Below are positions 56,224 through 64,000 of a stretch of 64,000 bases of DNA, in pieces. The position numbers were made by a program, and so were the translations under genes. A model generated the notes under the pieces. The model worked only from the letters and a program-made list of their open reading frames with translations, was not told where the DNA came from and made no database searches. The first letter of the stretch is position 1; the number at the start of each line of letters is the position of its first letter. This DNA is from Flavimobilis marinus (GTDB taxonomy: Bacteria; Actinomycetota; Actinomycetes; Actinomycetales; Cellulomonadaceae): contig NZ_FONZ01000003.1 of the NCBI RefSeq assembly GCF_900113055.1, positions 186,001-250,000 of the forward strand, given 5' to 3'.

Positions 56224-57774
56224 TTAGTGCTGGGTGGGCTTGACCAGGGGGAAGAGGATGGTCTCGCGGATGCCCAGGCCCGTGAGGGCCATCAGGAGGC
56301 GGTCCAGGCCCATGCCCATGCCGCCGCTCGGGGGCATGGCGTGCTCCATGGCCGTGAGGAAGTCCTCGTCCAGCACCATGGCCTCGTCGTCACCGGCGGC
56401 CGCGAGCCGCGCCTGCGCCTCGAAGCGCTCGCGCTGGATGACGGGGTCCACGAGCTCCGAGTACGCCGTGGCCAGCTCGAAGCCGCGCACGTACAGGTCC
56501 CACTTCTCCACCAGGCCCTTCTTGCTCCGGTGGTCCCGGGTCAACGGGCTCGTCTCGACCGGGAAGTCCCGCACGAACGTCGGCGCGTACAGCCCGTCGC
56601 CCACGTGGTGCTCCCACAGCTCCTCGACGAGCTTGCCGTGGTTCTGCTTCTTCGGGTCGATCTTGAGGTCGAACTTCTCGACGTAGCCGAGCAGCACCGC
56701 GTCCGGGGTGTCATGGGTGATCTCCTCCCCCAGCGCCTCGGACAGCGAGTCGTACATGCTGAGCTCGGCCCAGTCGCCGCCGAGCTCGTACTCCTCGCCG
56801 TCGGGCAGCGTGACGAGCGTGGTGCCCAGAGCCTCCATGGCCGCGGTCTGCACCAGGTCCTTCGTCAGCGCCGCCATCGTGTTGTAGTCGCCGTAGGCCT
56901 CGTACGCCTCGAGCATCGCGAACTCCGGCGAGTGCGTGGAGTCCGCGCCCTCGTTGCGGAAGTTCCGGTTGATCTCGAACACGCGCTCGATCCCGCCGAC
57001 CACGGCGCGCTTGAGGAACAGCTCGGGCGCGATCCGCAGGAACAGGTCCATGTCGAACGCGTTCATGTGCGTCTCGAACGGCCGCGCGGACGCCCCGCCG
57101 TGGATGGTCTGGAGCATCGGCGTCTCGATCTCGAGGTAGCCCCGCCGGTGGAAGTTGTCCCGCAGCGAGCGCACGACGGCGGAGCGCAGCCGGGCAGCGT
57201 CACGCGCCGCCGGGCGGGCGATGAGGTCGACGTAGCGCTGGCGCACGCGCGCTTCCTCGGACAGCTCCTTGTGCAGGACGGGCAGGGGCCGCAGCGCCTT
57301 CGACGCGATCTTCCAGTCGTCCGCGAAGATCGACAGCTCGCCCCGGCGCGAGGAGATCACCCGTCCGTGCGCGAACAGGTGGTCACCGAGGTCCACGTCG
57401 GCCTTGAACCGCGCGAGGCTCTCCTCCCCCACGACGGCCTGGCTGAGCATGACCTGCAGGCGGTTGCCCTCGCCGTCCTGCACCGTGACGAAGCACAGCT
57501 TGCCGGTGTTGCGCAGGAACACCACCCGCCCGGCGACGCCGGCGAGGTCGTCCGTCTCCTCGCCATCGGCCAGGTGCGCGTAGTCCGCGCGGACGGCGGC
57601 GATCGTGTGCGTCACGGGGACGCTCACCGGGTAGGCCTCGTCGCCGCGCTCGATCAGGCGCTCGCGCTTCTCTCGCCGCACCCGCATCTGCTCCGGCAGC
57701 TCGTCGGCCAGGGCGCCGACGGCGGGCTGGTCCGGTGCGGTCGTGGGCTCGGGCGCGGGGCTCTGGGGATTCAC
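56224..57774 (-). CDS. lysS: Lysyl-tRNA synthetase, class II
   Basis: A 516-residue class IIb synthetase. The OB anticodon-binding domain (about 55-160) contains [20 protein letters not shown]; class II motif 1 is near [10 protein letters not shown]-like [12 protein letters not shown], motif 2 [13 protein letters not shown], and motif 3 [12 protein letters not shown]. It charges tRNA-Lys. GTG at 57774 comes six bases after TACGAT, so it is probably leaderless. It is divergent from the CDF transporter gene, 53 bases away. Confidence 0.97.
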   Translation of the reverse strand: MNPQSPAPEPTTAPDQPAVGALADELPEQMRVRREKRERLIERGDEAYPVSVPVTHTIAAVRADYAHLADGEETDDLAGVAGRVVFLRNTGKLCFVTVQDGEGNRLQVMLSQAVVGEESLARFKADVDLGDHLFAHGRVISSRRGELSIFADDWKIASKALRPLPVLHKELSEEARVRQRYVDLIARPAARDAARLRSAVVRSLRDNFHRRGYLEIETPMLQTIHGGASARPFETHMNAFDMDLFLRIAPELFLKRAVVGGIERVFEINRNFRNEGADSTHSPEFAMLEAYEAYGDYNTMAALTKDLVQTAAMEALGTTLVTLPDGEEYELGGDWAELSMYDSLSEALGEEITHDTPDAVLLGYVEKFDLKIDPKKQNHGKLVEELWEHHVGDGLYAPTFVRDFPVETSPLTRDHRSKKGLVEKWDLYVRGFELATAYSELVDPVIQRERFEAQARLAAAGDDEAMVLDEDFLTAMEHAMPPSGGMGMGLDRLLMALTGLGIRETILFPLVKPTQH

Positions 57775-57827
57775 CTGGCCATCGTACCGACGCTGGTCGC
57801 CCGTGAGCCCCTGGCTAGCATGGCGGC

Positions 57828-58739
57828 ATGGGTCACGATCACGCGCACGGCACTGCCACGGGGCAGCACCGACGACGCCTCGTGATCGTCCTCGCCATCA
57901 CGGCGACGGTCGTCGTCGCCCAGGTGGTCGGCGGGCTCGTGTCCGGCTCGCTCGCGCTGCTCGCGGACGCCGCGCACATGCTGACCGACGCGAGCGGGAT
58001 CGCGATCGCGCTGATCGCCGCCTCGCTCGCCACCCGGCCCGCCACCAGCGCCCGCACGTTCGGCCTGCAGCGCGCGGAGGTCCTCGCGGCGCTCGTCAAC
58101 GCGCTGCTGCTCGGCGTCCTGGGCGTGTGGGTCGTCGTCGAGGCGGTGCAGCGGTGGAACGACCCGCCCGCGGTCGAGACCGGGGTCATGCTCGTGGTCG
58201 CTGCCGTGGGCGCCCTCGCCAACCTGGTCTGCCTGCTGATCCTGCGCGGCGGCCAGGCGGAGAGCCTGAACCTGCGGGGCGCGTACCTCGAGGTGCTCGG
58301 CGACCTCGTCGGCTCGGTCGCCGTGATCGTCGCGGGCATCGTCATCGCCACCACCGGGTACGCGCGGGCGGACGTGGTCGCGTCGGTCGCGATCGGCGCG
58401 TTCATCCTGCCGCGCGCCTGGTCCCTCCTGCGCGACGTCCTGGACGTGCTGCTCGAGGCCACGCCCAAGGGCATCGACCTCGACGTCGTGCGGGCGCACC
58501 TGCGGGAGATCCCCGGCGTCGTCGACGTGCACGACCTGCACGCCTGGACCATCACGTCGGGTGTCCCCGTCCTGTCCGCGCACGTCGTCGTCGACGACGC
58601 GTGCCTCGCCGAGAACCGGTCCGGCGAGGTCCTCGACGCCCTCGCCGCGTGCCTGGGCGAGCACTTCGACACGTCGCACTGCACGTTCCAGCTCGAGCCG
58701 GTCGGTCACGGCGACCACGAGGCCGCCGGGCACCGGTAG
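57828..58739 (+). CDS. Cation diffusion facilitator (Zn/Co/Cd efflux)
   Basis: A 303-residue CDF transporter with six membrane helices. His-rich N-terminus (MGHDHAHG), metal site in [14 protein letters not shown] (HxxxD), second site [16 protein letters not shown], and the C-terminal cytoplasmic domain with [10 protein letters not shown]. It exports Zn(II) or a similar metal. ATG at 57828 follows TAGCAT by six bases (leaderless). Confidence 0.95.
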   Translation: MGHDHAHGTATGQHRRRLVIVLAITATVVVAQVVGGLVSGSLALLADAAHMLTDASGIAIALIAASLATRPATSARTFGLQRAEVLAALVNALLLGVLGVWVVVEAVQRWNDPPAVETGVMLVVAAVGALANLVCLLILRGGQAESLNLRGAYLEVLGDLVGSVAVIVAGIVIATTGYARADVVASVAIGAFILPRAWSLLRDVLDVLLEATPKGIDLDVVRAHLREIPGVVDVHDLHAWTITSGVPVLSAHVVVDDACLAENRSGEVLDALAACLGEHFDTSHCTFQLEPVGHGDHEAAGHR

Positions 58740-58750
58740 CCCGGCCGCTG

Positions 58751-59638
58751 CTACTGCAGGTCGAGCGCGAGGTCGAGGATCGGGGCGGAGTGCGTCAGCG
58801 CTCCCACGGACATGTAGTCCACGCCCGTCGCGGCGACGGCGGCCGCGCGGTCCAGCGTCAGGTTGCCGGTCGCCTCGAGCTCGACGGCCGGGTCGAGCGC
58901 CCGCACCGCCGCGACCGTGGCCGCCAGGACGTCGTCGGGCATGTTGTCCAGCAGCAGGAAGTCCGCGCCGACGCGCACGGCCTCGACCGCCTGGTCCGTG
59001 GTGTCGGCCTCGACCTGCACGGCGACGTCCGGGAACCGCTCGCGCACGCGGGCGATCGCCTCGGACACCGAGCCCGCGGCGACGACGTGGTTGTCCTTGA
59101 CCATCGCGACGTCGTACAGCCCCATGCGCTTGTTGGTGCCGCCCCCGCAGCGCACCGCGTACTTCTCGAGCTCGCGCAGGCCCGGGGTGGTCTTGCGCGT
59201 GTCCAGCACGGTGGCGCGGGTGCCGTCGGCGCGCGGCGCGGCGTCGAGCACGTCCGCCCACGCGCGCGTCGCGGTGGCGACGCCCGAGGCCCGCGAGGCC
59301 AGGTTGAGCAGGGTGCGCTCGGCGATCAGCAGGGACTGCACCGGACCGTGCACGACGGCGAGCACGTCCCCCCGGGCGACGCGCGCACCGTCGGCGACCC
59401 GGAGCTCGACCGTGGCGGCCGCGAGGCCGAACCGGCGCGCGACCTGCGCGAGCGTCTCGGCGACGACGGCGAGGCCGGCGACGACGCCGTCCTGCCGTGC
59501 GACGAGATGGGCGGTGCGGGCGACGTCGGGGGCGATGGTCGCCTGGGTGGTCACGTCCCGCCCGACGCCGGGACCGAGGTCCTCGTCGAGGGCGGTCGTC
59601 ACGGTGCGGGCGAGCCAGGACGGGTCGAGGTCAGTCAC
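58751..59638 (-). CDS. nadC: Nicotinate-nucleotide pyrophosphorylase (carboxylating)
   Basis: A 295-residue enzyme converting quinolinate and PRPP to nicotinate mononucleotide in NAD synthesis. DVTTQATI, ASGVATATRAW, LDTRKTTPGLRELEKYAVR-CGGGTNKRMGLYD (read as two contiguous parts) and DNMPDD are NadC signatures. GTG at 59638 follows TACGGT by six bases. It overlaps the vanY-like gene by eight bases. Confidence 0.96.
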   Translation of the reverse strand: MTDLDPSWLARTVTTALDEDLGPGVGRDVTTQATIAPDVARTAHLVARQDGVVAGLAVVAETLAQVARRFGLAAATVELRVADGARVARGDVLAVVHGPVQSLLIAERTLLNLASRASGVATATRAWADVLDAAPRADGTRATVLDTRKTTPGLRELEKYAVRCGGGTNKRMGLYDVAMVKDNHVVAAGSVSEAIARVRERFPDVAVQVEADTTDQAVEAVRVGADFLLLDNMPDDVLAATVAAVRALDPAVELEATGNLTLDRAAAVAATGVDYMSVGALTHSAPILDLALDLQ

Positions 59639-60509
59639 CCGACCACCGTAGCGGCTGCCGGTCACGGGGCAGCGACGCCGCGTACGCCGGGGCAGGCGAC
59701 AGGCCGAGGTGCTCCTCGAGGCTGTCGCTGCCGAGCGCGCGCAGGTCCCGGGCGAGCGGCTCGCCGACGAACCGCAGGTGCCACGGCTCGTACGTGAAGC
59801 CGGTGACGTCCTCCTGGCCCTCCTGGTACCGGACGACGAAGCCGTGCTCGTACGCGTGCTCGGCGAGCCAGCCCGCGTGCTCGGTGTCGGCGAAGCAGCC
59901 GAACTCCTGGCAGGGGCCGCTCGCGGGCAGCAGGTCCATGGCGAGGCCGGTCTCGTGCTCCGAGTGCCGCGGCCGTGCGGACTGCTGAGCCGCACGCTCG
60001 GCCCCGAGCTCGCGGGTCCAGCGTCGGAACGCCGCGGCCTGGTGGTCGGTGGAGCGGTAGCCGCTCGCCACGCGCAGAGCGACACCGTCCTCCGCAGCGG
60101 CGGCCAGCAGAGCCTTCGCCTGGCGCGCGGCCGCGGGGACGAGCCGGTGCCCGGGCGCCACCTCGCGCAGCCTGGCCGGGGCGTAGCCCTCCGGGAGCGG
60201 GCGATGCTTGTTCACGACGGCGTACCGGCTGGCCGCGCGGTCGGCTGCGGCCAGGTACGGGCCGCGTGCGGGCTCCCACACGATCGAGCCCCCCGCGAAC
60301 CCCTGCGTGCAGCGGGTCACCGCCGGGTCGCAGCGGAGCTCGCCCAGCGGCTCGCCCAGGAACCCGCGCTCGGCGCGCAGCGAGCGCCAGTGCTCGGTGA
60401 TGGTCGCGGCCACGCGCTTCTCGGGCTCGTGGGAGGCGTGCGCGGGCAGCACCGGCCCGGCCGCCAGCAGACCGGCGGCGAGGACGAGGAGGGCACGACG
60501 GCGACGCAT
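59631..60509 (-). CDS. Secreted D-alanyl-D-alanine carboxypeptidase, VanY-like, with LGFP-type repeat
   Basis: A 292-residue exported zinc peptidase. Signal peptide RALLVLAAGLLAAGPVLPAHA; residues about 45-85 hold an LGFP-like cell-wall-binding repeat (GFLGEPLGEL, FAGGSIVWEP); the peptidase domain has SEHETGLAMDL (SxHxxGxAxD zinc motif) and YEPWHLRF. It trims peptidoglycan stem peptides. It lies between nadB and nadC, an odd place for a wall enzyme. ATG at 60509 follows GATGCT by six bases. Confidence 0.9.
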   Translation of the reverse strand: MRRRRALLVLAAGLLAAGPVLPAHASHEPEKRVAATITEHWRSLRAERGFLGEPLGELRCDPAVTRCTQGFAGGSIVWEPARGPYLAAADRAASRYAVVNKHRPLPEGYAPARLREVAPGHRLVPAAARQAKALLAAAAEDGVALRVASGYRSTDHQAAAFRRWTRELGAERAAQQSARPRHSEHETGLAMDLLPASGPCQEFGCFADTEHAGWLAEHAYEHGFVVRYQEGQEDVTGFTYEPWHLRFVGEPLARDLRALGSDSLEEHLGLSPAPAYAASLPRDRQPLRWSGD

Positions 60510-60580
60510 CGTCCCAGCATCACCCGCCGGCCCCGCACGCGTCCACCCTGGTGGACGACGTGCACAAGCCCTCCGCATCC

Positions 60581-62275
60581 TCAGAGCGCGGTGCGCTCCA
60601 GGCGCAGGGTGCCGTCGACGTCGAGCCAGGCCTCGATGCGCAGCCGCCACGCGTCGTCCTGCGCGGGGAAGTCCTGCCGGAAGTGGCCGCCTCGGCTCTC
60701 GGTCCGCTCCTGGGCGGTGGCCGTGAGCACCGTGGCGACCTGGTGCACGTTCGTGGTCTCCCACTCCGCGACCTGCGGCACGGTCTGCACGAGGGCGCCC
60801 GTGCCGTCGACGAGGTGCGCGTCGGTGCGCACCGCGGCCAGCCGCGCCGCCGCGGCCTCGAGCCCGCCCGCGGACCGGACCACGCCCGGGCCGAACGCCG
60901 CCGCCCGCTGGATGCCGGACCGCGCCGCGGCCGTCACGAGCGCGGCCGGGCCGGCGACCGGGGCAGGGTCGAGCGGCGGGAGCTCGCCGGCGGCGAGGCG
61001 CGCGCCGATGTCGCGCGCAGCCCGGTGCGCAAACACGAGGCCCTCGAGCAGGGAGTTCGAGGCCAGCCGGTTCGCGCCGTGCACGCCGGTGCAGGCCACC
61101 TCTCCGACGGCGTAGAGCCCGGGCACCGAGGTCCGTCCGTCGACGTCGGTGACCACGCCGCCCGAGTGGTAGTGCTGGGCCGGTGCGACGGGGACCAGGT
61201 CCGTGGTGAGGTCGATGCCGTGCGCGAGCAGCCGCTCGTGGATCGTGGGGAACCGTCCCCGCAGGAAGTCGGCGCCCAGGTGTCGGGCGTCGAGGTACAC
61301 GTGGTCGGAGCCGGTCGCGGCGAGGCGACCCACGATCGCGTGCGCGACCACGTCCCGCGGCGCGAGCTCGGCCAGCGGGTGCACGTCGACCATGAACCGC
61401 AGCCCGTCCGTGTCCACCAGCCAGGCGCCCTCGCCCCGGACGGCCTCGGAGATCAGGGGCAGCTGGCCCTTCACGCCGGCACCGAGCCACAGGACCGTCG
61501 GGTGGAACTGCACGAACTCCATGTCCCCCACGCGCGCGCCGGCGCGCAGCGCGAGCGCCGTCCCGTCGCCGGTGGCCTGGGCGGGGTTCGTCGACGAGCG
61601 GAAGACCTGCCCGATGCCCCCCGTGGCGAGCACGACGGCGCGGGCACGGACGGCTCCGACGCCGTCGCGCGTGCCCTCGCCGATCACGTGCAGCGTGAGG
61701 CCGCAGACGGCACCCGGCGCGCCGTCCGGCCCCGCCTCACCCGTGAGGAGGTCGAGGACGAGCGCGTGCTCGATGACGTCGATGCCCGGGTCGTCCCGGA
61801 CGGCCTCGAGCTGGGCGACCAGGGCACGGGAGATCTCCGCGCCGGTCGCGTCGCCACCCGCGTGCGCGATCCGGTCGGCCCGGTGCCCGCCCTCGCGCGT
61901 CAGGGCGATGTCGCCGCCGGGCTCGAGGTCGAACGCCGCCCCGAGCGCGACCAGCTCCCGCACGCGCTCCGGGCCCTCGGTGACGAGCAGCTCGACGGCT
62001 GCCGCGTCGCAGACGCCGGCACCGGCCTCGAGGGTGTCCGCGAGGTGCGCCGCGGGCGAGTCGGCGGGGTCCAGCGCCGCGGCGATGCCGCCCTGCGCCC
62101 ACACCGTCGAGCCCGACGACAGCTCGCCCTTGGTGACGAGCAGCACGCGGTCCACGCGGCTTCGCAGCTCGAGCGCCGCGGTGAGGCCGGCGATGCCGGA
62201 GCCGACGACGACGACGTCGGCCGTGGTGGTCCAGCCGGGCTGCGGGGCGTGCAGCCGCCGCGCCAGCTGCGTCAT
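60581..62275 (-). CDS. nadB: L-aspartate oxidase
   Basis: A 564-residue FAD enzyme, the first step of NAD synthesis from aspartate. [30 protein letters not shown], the active-site QFHPTVLW region, [33 protein letters not shown] (first 20 residues) and [20 protein letters not shown] are diagnostic. ATG at 62275 overlaps the panD stop. Confidence 0.96.
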   Translation of the reverse strand: MTQLARRLHAPQPGWTTTADVVVVGSGIAGLTAALELRSRVDRVLLVTKGELSSGSTVWAQGGIAAALDPADSPAAHLADTLEAGAGVCDAAAVELLVTEGPERVRELVALGAAFDLEPGGDIALTREGGHRADRIAHAGGDATGAEISRALVAQLEAVRDDPGIDVIEHALVLDLLTGEAGPDGAPGAVCGLTLHVIGEGTRDGVGAVRARAVVLATGGIGQVFRSSTNPAQATGDGTALALRAGARVGDMEFVQFHPTVLWLGAGVKGQLPLISEAVRGEGAWLVDTDGLRFMVDVHPLAELAPRDVVAHAIVGRLAATGSDHVYLDARHLGADFLRGRFPTIHERLLAHGIDLTTDLVPVAPAQHYHSGGVVTDVDGRTSVPGLYAVGEVACTGVHGANRLASNSLLEGLVFAHRAARDIGARLAAGELPPLDPAPVAGPAALVTAAARSGIQRAAAFGPGVVRSAGGLEAAAARLAAVRTDAHLVDGTGALVQTVPQVAEWETTNVHQVATVLTATAQERTESRGGHFRQDFPAQDDAWRLRIEAWLDVDGTLRLERTAL

Positions 62276-62769
62276 CCGCGGTCCGCCTCAGGGTCGGTGT
62301 CCGGGTGCTGGAACGGGGTGATCGCCAGGCCCGAGGCCTCGAGGCCGTACCCGTCCGGCACGAGACCCGGCTCCTCGTTGACCGACACGATCCGGTTGGC
62401 CGCATCGACGAACACGACGTGCGGCAGGAACGTGCGCGCGTCGGCGTCGGACAGCGTGCCGTAGGCGATGAGGATGACGATGTCGCCCGGGTTGATCAGG
62501 TGCGCCGCCGCACCGTTGATGCAGATCTGCCCGGACCCGGCCTCGCCGGGGATGACGTACGTCGTCAGGCGGGAGCCGTTGGTGACGTCGACGACGTCGA
62601 CCTGCTGGCCGGGGATGAGGTCCGCGGCGGCGAGGAGGTCGGCGTCCACGGTGATCGAGCCGACGTAGTGGAGGTCCGCCTGCGTCACGGTCGCGCGGTG
62701 GATCTTCGCGATCATCATGGGGCGCTGCAGCGAGGCGGGGGTGGTGCGCGGGGTGCGCGGAGTGCTCAT
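62272..62769 (-). CDS. panD: Aspartate 1-decarboxylase proenzyme
   Basis: A 165-residue pyruvoyl enzyme that makes beta-alanine for pantothenate. Self-cleavage is expected between G37 and S38 in [13 protein letters not shown]; the pre-cleavage segment [16 protein letters not shown] is conserved. About 18 residues precede the usual start; an AGGAG site eight bases before ATG 62769 supports the longer form. Overlaps panC and nadB by four bases each. Confidence 0.95.
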   Translation of the reverse strand: MSTPRTPRTTPASLQRPMMIAKIHRATVTQADLHYVGSITVDADLLAAADLIPGQQVDVVDVTNGSRLTTYVIPGEAGSGQICINGAAAHLINPGDIVILIAYGTLSDADARTFLPHVVFVDAANRIVSVNEEPGLVPDGYGLEASGLAITPFQHPDTDPEADRG

Positions 62770-63647
62770 CGAGTCGTCTCTCCTGGGTCCGTGACCTGCA
62801 CGGCCATGTTGTCGATCAGGCGGGTCGTGCCCACGCGGGCGGCGACCAGCAGGAGCGCCGGGCCGCCGTGATCGCTGGGCACCTCGTCCACCGTAGTCGG
62901 GTCGACGAGCCTCAGGTAGTCAGGTGTGAGGCACGCCTCGGCCAGGACTTCCTGGGCCGCTGCGCGCACGGCCTCGGCCCCGAGGGCACCCGCAGCCGCG
63001 CCGGCCCGCAGGGCGCCCGACAGCGCACGGGCGCTCTCCCGCTCCGCCGCGGAGAGGTAGGCGTTGCGCGAGGACAACGCGACGCCGTCGTCCGCCCGGG
63101 CGATGGGCACGCCGACGACCTCGACCGGCACGTCCAGGTCCGTGACCATCCGCCGGATCAGCAGCAGCTGCTGGGCGTCCTTCTCCCCGAAGACCGCGAC
63201 GTCGGGCTGCACCAGGTGCAGCAGCTTGAGCACGACCGTCAGCACACCGTCGAAGTGGCCCGGGCGCGAGGCCCCCTCGAGCACCTCACCGAGCCGGCCC
63301 GCACTCACCCGCACGAGCGGGGCGTCCGGGTAGCCCGGGTAGACCTCCGCGACGTCGGGGGCGAGCACGAGGTCGACGGCGGCGCCGGAGGCGGCGAGCG
63401 TCGCGAGGTCTGCTTCGAGGTCGCGCGGGTACTGCGCGAAGTCCTCGTTGGGCCCGAACTGCAGGGGGTTGACGAACACCGTGACCACGACCTGGCCGTG
63501 CGGCCCCACGAGATCCCGCGCCGCGTGCACCAGGCTCGTGTGGCCCGAGTGCAGGGCGCCCATCGTCATGACGACCGCGCGGCGGCCCCGCGGCGGGGAG
63601 GCGAGGGCGGCGTCGAGCTCCGCGCGGGTGCGGACGAGCGTGGTCAT
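62766..63647 (-). CDS. panC: Pantothenate synthetase
   Basis: A 293-residue ligase joining pantoate and beta-alanine with [22 protein letters not shown] (HxGH), [20 protein letters not shown] (20 residues), [20 protein letters not shown] and [14 protein letters not shown] are signatures. Stop and start of the neighbours are adjacent or overlapping, so panCD-nadB form one operon. Confidence 0.96.
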   Translation of the reverse strand: MTTLVRTRAELDAALASPPRGRRAVVMTMGALHSGHTSLVHAARDLVGPHGQVVVTVFVNPLQFGPNEDFAQYPRDLEADLATLAASGAAVDLVLAPDVAEVYPGYPDAPLVRVSAGRLGEVLEGASRPGHFDGVLTVVLKLLHLVQPDVAVFGEKDAQQLLLIRRMVTDLDVPVEVVGVPIARADDGVALSSRNAYLSAAERESARALSGALRAGAAAGALGAEAVRAAAQEVLAEACLTPDYLRLVDPTTVDEVPSDHGGPALLLVAARVGTTRLIDNMAVQVTDPGETTR

Positions 63648-64000
63648 CTAGTGCTCCGGGTCGAGGGCGTCGAGGGCGTCGAGGAGGTCGCGGGCCTGCG
63701 CCTCGCCGAGGCGGCCCGCGGCCAGCGCGCGCGACGTCGCCGCGCGCGCCAACGTGCGATAGCTCGCGGGGAGGTCGGGCCCCTGGTGGTCGGCACCGAA
63801 CGCCGCGAGGACCTCCAGGTGCCCGCGGACGGTGCCCACGTCACCCCGCGACACCGGTCCGGTGAGGGCCGCGATCGCTCCCGGTGCACCCGGGCCGGGC
63901 AGGCCGGCCGGGTCGCCGGAGGCGTCGGTCGAGGCCGCCCGGAGCGCGCCGTCGAGGCTCGCGTGCACGAGGGCGTCGAGCATCCGGCCGGGCTCGGCGA
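63648..64000 (-). CDS. DUF2520 Rossmann-like protein, C-terminal end (runs off right edge)
   Basis: The last 117 or so codons of a gene continuing beyond the window. MLDALVHASLDGALR, AALTGPVSRGDVGTVRGHLEVL and LPASYRTLARAATSRAL match the helical DUF2520 domain that follows a Rossmann domain in F420/ketopantoate-reductase-like proteins. In actinobacteria this gene usually precedes panC, as here. It ends directly before the panC start codon. Confidence 0.82.
   Translation of the reverse strand, partial: AEPGRMLDALVHASLDGALRAASTDASGDPAGLPGPGAPGAIAALTGPVSRGDVGTVRGHLEVLAAFGADHQGPDLPASYRTLARAATSRALAAGRLGEAQARDLLDALDALDPEH

Overview
The window is about 74% G+C DNA from an actinobacterium. Mycothiol biosynthesis (mshA), Lsr2, CarD, SenX3/RegX3, a DUF3263 protein, MsiK-type sugar ATPase, otsAB and a stand-alone GroEL2 without groES all point to Actinomycetia. 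The xylose operon and carbohydrate focus suggest a Cellulomonadaceae/Promicromonosporaceae-like Micrococcales member; that family-level placement is inference. Almost everything is chromosomal core with short gaps and many 4-bp ATGA overlaps. No insertion sequence, prophage or CRISPR array is visible.

Layout. 1-3.1 kb: edge of a lower-G+C glycosyltransferase gene, then an OmpR-type two-component pair. 3.1-13.2 kb: HD-domain protein, groEL2 with two CIRCE operators, GH15-like membrane protein, a coupled three-gene oxidoreductase/serine-hydrolase/unknown operon, LytR_C protein, DUF3263, uracil-DNA glycosylase, SGNH hydrolase. 13.3-15.9 kb: a secretion locus with a SipW/ER-type signal peptidase and three exported proteins that share a two-cysteine module; two of the three have the same palindrome upstream. 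16-19.4 kb: divergent DesK/LuxR-type two-component pair, orphan ABC ATPase, monooxygenase, tRNA-Thr. 19.5-25.3 kb: DsbA-like protein, membrane protein, Ser/Thr kinase, trehalose synthesis (otsA-otsB). 25.4-36.5 kb: msiK and a DUF4032 kinase-like protein, then the conserved carD-ispD-ispF-cysS-rlmB block, here split by an inserted group of four amino-acid/redox genes. 36.7-46.4 kb: the phosphate regulon (pstSCAB, phoU, senX3-regX3, two PHO boxes), gpmA and mshA. 46.5-56.1 kb: a BFD-like protein, xylose catabolism (ROK repressor, xylA, xylB), lsr2, a 59-residue unlisted small gene, and a ChvE-type sugar ABC transporter behind a long palindrome-rich leader. 56.2-64 kb: lysS, CDF metal transporter, and the cofactor operon panC-panD-nadB-(vanY)-nadC with the end of a DUF2520 gene at the edge.

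How it works together. The xyl and chvE genes import and isomerise pentoses; palindromes with a CAGCGCTG core lie in front of both msiK and the chvE operon and suggest one LacI-family regulator linking transporters to their shared ATPase. Phosphate genes are tied together by PHO boxes upstream of pstS and between senX3 and phoU. Many transcription units start with a TANNNT (or close) hexamer only 6-7 nt before ATG/GTG, the signature of leaderless mRNAs, and I used this to choose several start codons.

The most promising little-described system is the 13.3-15.9 kb SipW-type secretion locus. The remaining observations concern regulation, hairpin families and broken synteny.
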